Assembly: GCA_037501455.1 (NCBI GenBank)
Contig: CM074855.1
Span: 35,187,001-35,251,000 of the forward strand
Reading direction: 5' to 3'
Source of the DNA: Lantana camara
Taxonomy: Eukaryota; Streptophyta; Magnoliopsida; Lamiales; Verbenaceae
DNA: 64,000 nucleotides
Below the pieces are notes generated by a model. The model saw nothing but the letters and a program-made list of their open reading frames with translations, ran no database searches and was not told the DNA's origin. The position numbers and the translations under genes were made by a program. Positions 60,104 through 64,000 of this stretch are shown here, piece after piece (position 1 is the first letter of the stretch; each line of letters begins with the position of its first letter).

Positions 60104-60111
60104 TATTTATA
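60104..60111 (-). promoter_or_regulatory. TATA box of the antisense gene
   Basis: TATAAATA within CCCCTATAAATAGGG on the minus strand, about 175 bp upstream of ATG 59930 and outside both LTRs, so the antisense gene appears to have its own core promoter. Confidence 0.65.
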
Positions 60112-60399
60112 GGGGTAAAGGCTGGCATTAATTAGGGCTGGGGATTTCAAATGGCAATCATTTCCCGCCTAGGAAATCCCCCCACTTTTGGTAACCGCCT
60201 CACGTCTCCCGGAATGCACGCACCCACGCTCCCACTAAACATTTAATGATGATAAGACTTCAATTATGACCATGACAGAAAATGTCAGTTGTTGAAGACA
60301 AACCGTCACTTCATTCTTGGAGCTTGACCCTCGAATATTCAAAAATGCAAGGCTTGCTTCTCTGAAGATTCTACAGTACGCTCAAAGCGATACTACAGA

Positions 60400-60414
60400 A
60401 TCTGGGGGGCAAAA
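60400..60414 (+). other. Polypurine tract of Tat-lineage element
   Basis: ATCTGGGGGGCAAAA directly precedes the right LTR's TGATGAGG. Confidence 0.85.
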
Positions 60415-61203
60415 TGATGAGGCATAAAACTACGCTCAGATCAGAGCCGTCCACGTGTCAACGCCTGACGATGAAGGAACTGGATGTAGCATTGACGGGC
60501 CCGCGGGTCATCCCAGCCTACCCCCTCGCTTACTAGAACAAGTCCATGAGCCTCGACCAGCCATTCAGGTAAAGGGTTCAAGCTGATTGGCTTGACGCTC
60601 ATGTCCTGACCCTCAGGGCCACCCTTCTCGGGGAAGCACCCACACGAGGGCCCTCATTCCTGACGCTCGTGATTTTGACGCTCAATGGTCATCTGCCGTG
60701 AGGGGTCCATCCGTACACTCTTCGAGCTTCACCAGCGCTCGTGCCTGATCCTACCCCCCTGCGAAGGGCCCGAACCTTAGCAAAGGGGACCTTGGGCCTT
60801 CCTCTCATGCGACCCTCGCCAACAACCTCTGACACAAAGGTGGTGCGTACCTTACACCTGACACGCCGCCTCCTTTTCAGAAACGTCACTCTCACACCCT
60901 CACGGGCCGCCACGTGTTAGGGCAACACAGGTTTGGGACCACACGGTCAATTTACCCATCTACCCCCACCCCTAACATATAAATAGGGGAGAACACATGC
61001 TTTCTCCCCCAAGTTATTTTTTCCACAGAGAAACACATACTGAACTGAGATATTCCTCCATTAATCTGCACCTTCCCAAGCTTCATACGACCTTCACCAC
61101 AGTTGCATCACCATCGCATTTTATACTCTTGGTGTTATCCTAGCTAGAAGAACCCACGCTCAAAAGGAAACCCAGTTCCTGAGGCTCCCACGCCTGTGAT
61201 GGT
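60415..61203 (+). mobile_element. 3' LTR of Tat-lineage element, first 789 bp
   Basis: Matches 48888..49677 with one 1-bp deletion and about 13 substitutions. TATAAATAG is kept at 60978..60986. It is cut after CTGTGATGGT by the copia LTR; the remaining 66 bp or so should lie beyond the copia element, outside the window. ATGGT (61199..61203) is the candidate copia TSD. Confidence 0.92.
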
Positions 61204-61590
61204 TGTTGGAAAACACGAATCAGAAAGCAGCGGAATTTAAAAAATTTTCCCAATAAAAGGACCTTGGACTCGCAATCGTGTAACCAAATTCGTAAAGATA
61301 GAAAACTTACTTTTCTTTTGTTCTTTCTTGAAGCGTTTCAAGCCACCCAAGAACGCTCTTCTCGCGGCTTGATCCCCTCTCCTTGGTAAAGCTCGAATCT
61401 TCAAACTTCTAACTTGAAGTCTCTAGAGAAAGTCCACCAACTTGATCACAATCTAACTAGTAAGGATGCTAGTTCTCTAGTTAGTGTTTAGGCTTAACCT
61501 AGGGTTTAATTTAATCTTGGAGAAAGGAAGGTGTTCAACACATGAACCAAAAGAATTGCCAATTCGCTCCATAAGGAGCTCGAGCTCCCC

Positions 61591-61598
61591 TATTTATA
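61591..61598 (-). promoter_or_regulatory. TATA box of the copia LTR
   Basis: TATAAATA followed by GGGGAGCTCGAGC in element sense; this divides U3 (with the G-box cluster) from the likely transcript start. Confidence 0.7.
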
Positions 61599-61925
61599 GA
61601 GAGGGGAGTGCCGAAATTCCTAGTCCTTTATGGGCTAGGATTTTGGTCCCTCTCTCCTATTACTTGATCATCAAGTAATTTTGACTTTGACTTTGAATTC
61701 TAATTCAAATCAACTTTCAAGAGAGCTAAAAATATCCAAACTATTTTTGGATAATTTTATACTTTATTTACTTAAAATAAATAACTTATTTTTATCTAAT
61801 TAATTAATTCGTAATTAATTAACTAGATTATTTTCTCCAAAATAAGACTTTCTTTTTAATTCAAAATTAAACCAAAGTCTATTAAATAATTAACAACTTA
61901 ATTATTTAATATCCAATTAAATAGT

Positions 61926-61994
61926 CACGTGTGGCACACGTGTCATAGTGACACGTGTCCAGTCACGTGACCCACACGTGTGGTTTCACACGTG
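61926..61994 (-). promoter_or_regulatory. Cluster of six CACGTG (G-box/ABRE) sites in copia U3
   Basis: CACGTG hexamers start at 61926, 61937, 61952, 61964, 61975 and 61989. Most are inside ACACGTGT. bZIP and bHLH factors for light and ABA signalling bind this core in plants, so the element may be stress- or light-responsive. Function is inferred. Confidence 0.75.
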
Positions 61995-63158
61995 TGGAAC
62001 CCTCTAGGCTCGATTAACTCGTTTAATCATTTTAAAGCCTCAACTCATGTAACCAAGTTGTTGTGTGTGACCCTCTAGGTTCTCAATTCAATTAGCAGTG
62101 ACCCTAATTAATTAATTCACTAATTAATTAATCAGTCCACAGATTAAACGACCATAGTCTAGCAACAGGTGTTTAACCCCTAGCTGAATTGGAATGTTCG
62201 GATTCGACAGAACCTTTAAGTCATTGATTCATGTGAGATACAATCCTCCTACTTACTATCTCTCAACCAAGATCTAGGGCAAGGGAATAATCAAAACCCT
62301 AATAATCCGGTCTTAAAGCTAAGTGCATTTCATATCCATTTGATCTCAATCCAAGAAACCCTTTTCTTGATGTCTTGATCTACTACCTTGGCCAAGGACT
62401 CCATATGGCATATGAATGACTTACACAATAAGAGATCACCTTGCAGATGCAAGTGTAGGTCCTTTCTTGATTCTCATTCACTTTCATGAATCACTTGTGC
62501 AGCCCCAGCATAAGCCTTGAATCAGTTGTCTAAGGCGACACCCTTTAAAGCTTATAGCTAAGACTACAGAGTTAACTCATAAAGTGACAAGGAACCTCAA
62601 GTCTAAGGATCAATTAATCACATCAATGACTCGTGAGATATTTCCTAATCTGGAAGTTTCCATTTCCTGAAATAGAAACTTCCTTTCCCATTTAGGAATG
62701 TTCTCACACGGGGCACCTCAGTGAACTTACTTATTAAAGTAAGCACCCTCATGTATCACGCACGTATCAACTATACACTTTGTACCTCCATGAAACAAGG
62801 TGGTCCTTCTTAAGGGCGTGATCCCACAAGCAAGCCTTAGAGGAGTCAGGTTGACACTCCCACTGTCTGTAGGACTCATCGGCTTGGAGTATTTTACTAA
62901 TCATGACTTATGTGATATAGGGCTCGTTTCATGAACCATTTCACCTAAATGGTAGAGTCCTAAAGTCATCAGGATTAGGGGAGTTCTCATACATGCACAG
63001 CTAAAGTAAACGCATACCAAACAAGAGCATATAAAGAAGTGTTGCCTCAATTCGTTATTTCATTCAAAGATTGTCTGTGATTATAATAAGGAAAAGCACA
63101 AAGCGGATATACAATCGGCTTTCTAGGGCACTATTCCTAACAATCTCCCACTTGCCCG

Positions 63159-64000
63159 TCAAAGCCATTCTGAAGCTATTCTAAGTCCCATCTTCTGAAG
63201 ATGACCTTGGAAAGCTTCTCGACTAAGGGGTTTAGTAAGTGGACCTGCCACGTTCTCTGCTGATGTGACCCTCTCGATTTGCACATCTCCTCTTTTGATA
63301 ATATCACGGATTAGGTGATACTTCCTCATAATGTGCTTGGTCCGTTGGTGAGATCTTGGTTCTCTTGCTTGAGCAACCGCCCCAGTGTTGTCACAAAACA
63401 CAGTAATGGGGTCTTTCATGCTAGGAACAACATTCAACTCTTGAATGAAGTTTCTAATCCAAACACCTTCCTTAGCTGCATCATTTGCAGCTAAGTATTC
63501 GGCCTCAGTGGTCGAATCTGCAGTGGTAGTTTGCTTGGAACTCTTCCAACGCACTGCTCCGCCGTTTAGGCAGAAAATGTATCCTGACATTGACTTAAAA
63601 TCATCTAAGTCTGATGCAAAGCTTGCATCGCAATATCCTTCGACAATAAGATCTTTCTGACCTCCGTAAACTAAGAATAAATCTTTAGTACTTTTCAAGT
63701 ACTTAAGAATATTCTTCACGGCAGCCCAGTGACCATCTCCAGGGTCAGTTTGGAAACGACTTGTGACACTAAGTGCATAAGCCACATCCGGTCGAGTACA
63801 TAACATTGCATACATTATGCTACCTATTGCTGACGCATAAGGTGTATGAGTCATTCTTTTCTTCTCAAGGTTAGTCTTAGGACACATCTTCTTTGAAAGA
63901 CATGTTCCTACACTCATAGGAAGGTTCTTAACCTTTGCTGACTCCATATTGAATCTCTTCAATACTTTGTCAATATACATCAACTGTGATAGTCCTATTA
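63159..64000 (-). CDS. Ty1/copia pol C-terminus (RT end and RNase H), partial
   Basis: The frame is open from the window edge to the stop at 63159..63161, about 280 residues. GLSQ..YIDKVLKRFNM is the conserved RT end. PYASAIGSIMYAMLCTRPDVAYALS and HWAAVKNILKYLKSTKD follow, typical of the copia connection region. RNase H catalytic-type residues are in GYCDASFASD, TEAEYLAA and FCDNTGAV, then TKHIMRKYHLIRD and the end motif NVAGPLTKPL. There is no stop or shift in the visible part. RNase H removes the RNA template during reverse transcription in the virus-like particle. The pol stop (63159..63161) lies just inside the PPT and 3' LTR, as is usual for the family. Confidence 0.93.
   Translation of the reverse strand, partial: IGLSQLMYIDKVLKRFNMESAKVKNLPMSVGTCLSKKMCPKTNLEKKRMTHTPYASAIGSIMYAMLCTRPDVAYALSVTSRFQTDPGDGHWAAVKNILKYLKSTKDLFLVYGGQKDLIVEGYCDASFASDLDDFKSMSGYIFCLNGGAVRWKSSKQTTTADSTTEAEYLAANDAAKEGVWIRNFIQELNVVPSMKDPITVFCDNTGAVAQAREPRSHQRTKHIMRKYHLIRDIIKRGDVQIERVTSAENVAGPLTKPLSREAFQGHLQKMGLRIASEWL

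Larger units (their letters stand above)
48888..61203 (+). mobile_element. Tat-lineage Ty3/gypsy element, 3' LTR cut by a copia insertion
   Basis: The left LTR is 48888..49743. Then come PBS, gag-pro-pol on plus, a spliced gene on minus, PPT, and a right LTR from 60415 that is interrupted at 61203. Lineage evidence: PBS TGGCGCCGTCTGTGGG, the RT motif DLNKACPKDPYPLPRID, an additional archaeal-type RNase H after the normal one, and antisense ORFs between pol and the 3' LTR as in Retand and Grande-type elements. The LTRs differ by about 13 substitutions and one indel over 789 bp (about 1.6%). Confidence 0.9.
61204..63142 (-). mobile_element. 3' LTR of the copia element
   Basis: 1939 bp; in element sense TGTTAGGAATAG..TTCCAACA, with the canonical TG..CA. 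TATAAATA is at 61591..61598 on the minus strand. A dense CACGTG cluster lies 330 to 400 bp upstream of it. Confidence 0.93.
61204..64000 (-). mobile_element. Ty1/copia element, minus strand, runs off the window
   Basis: Its 3' LTR is 61204..63142, followed (plus-strand view) by ATCTCCCACTTG, a minus-strand PPT (AAGTGGGAGAT), then the 3' end of pol. The 5' LTR, gag and most of pol lie to the right of the window. The open pol end suggests a possibly intact element. Confidence 0.92.

Overview
The window is nuclear DNA of a flowering plant, most likely a eudicot. The signs are introns with GT..AG borders in a conserved host gene, LTR retrotransposons of plant-only lineages (Tekay/Del-like and Tat-like Ty3/gypsy, Ty1/copia, a TRIM), hAT-type small elements and MULE-derived sequence. 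One intact-looking host gene was found: a six-exon minus-strand gene at 43200..44675 for a 226-residue RNA polymerase I subunit of the A43/Rpb7-like family. Nearly everything else is mobile DNA.

Layout. (1) 1..24143 is a Ty3/gypsy element 'A' (plus strand; first 18 bp of its 5' LTR lie before the window). Its 5' LTR is split by solo LTR 'B' (1546..5800, TSD TTTTC), which itself holds an 855-bp hAT-like element (3302..4156). Its internal part, a pol remnant with RT fused to integrase, is split by 'C' (7788..19039, TSD CATGA). C is a non-coding LARD-type element with two 4048-bp LTRs that differ at only about 17 sites. (2) 24144..27498 holds a broken Ulp1/C48 protease gene (+) and a short GRF zinc-finger gene (-) facing each other across a repeat-built inverted repeat, probably MULE cargo. 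(3) 27499..39885 is solo LTR 'D' (TSD TTGGt/c) containing solo LTR 'E' (28993..31753, TSD CTCCC) and a left-truncated gag-only element 'F' (32619..39635). (4) 39886..48887 is the gene island: a mudrA N-terminal fragment, the Pol I gene, a 1000-bp TRIM (45893..46892, TSD GTATC), a hAT-like MITE and a long TA microsatellite. (5) 48888..61203 is a Tat-lineage element with a second (archaeal-type) RNase H and a spliced antisense gene downstream of pol. Its 3' LTR is cut by a minus-strand Ty1/copia element (61204..64000+).

The most unusual signal is shared by the Tekay-like LTRs A-F. Each carries a cluster of three or four 14-16 bp palindromes whose arms differ between families while the symmetry is kept. 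Each also has a stem-loop with a GGAGRT-type loop and a changing stem. Three of the elements (A, C and F) have a stem-loop with a GGA or AGGA loop beside the polypurine tract. A conserved splice-donor-like AG|GTAAGT lies upstream of the palindromes, so only unspliced RNA would keep these structures. That layout resembles the dimerisation/packaging region of retroviral genomic RNA. This reading is inference; the sequence symmetry itself is directly visible.

All coordinates were read by eye and no database search was run. Lineage names rest on recognised motifs.
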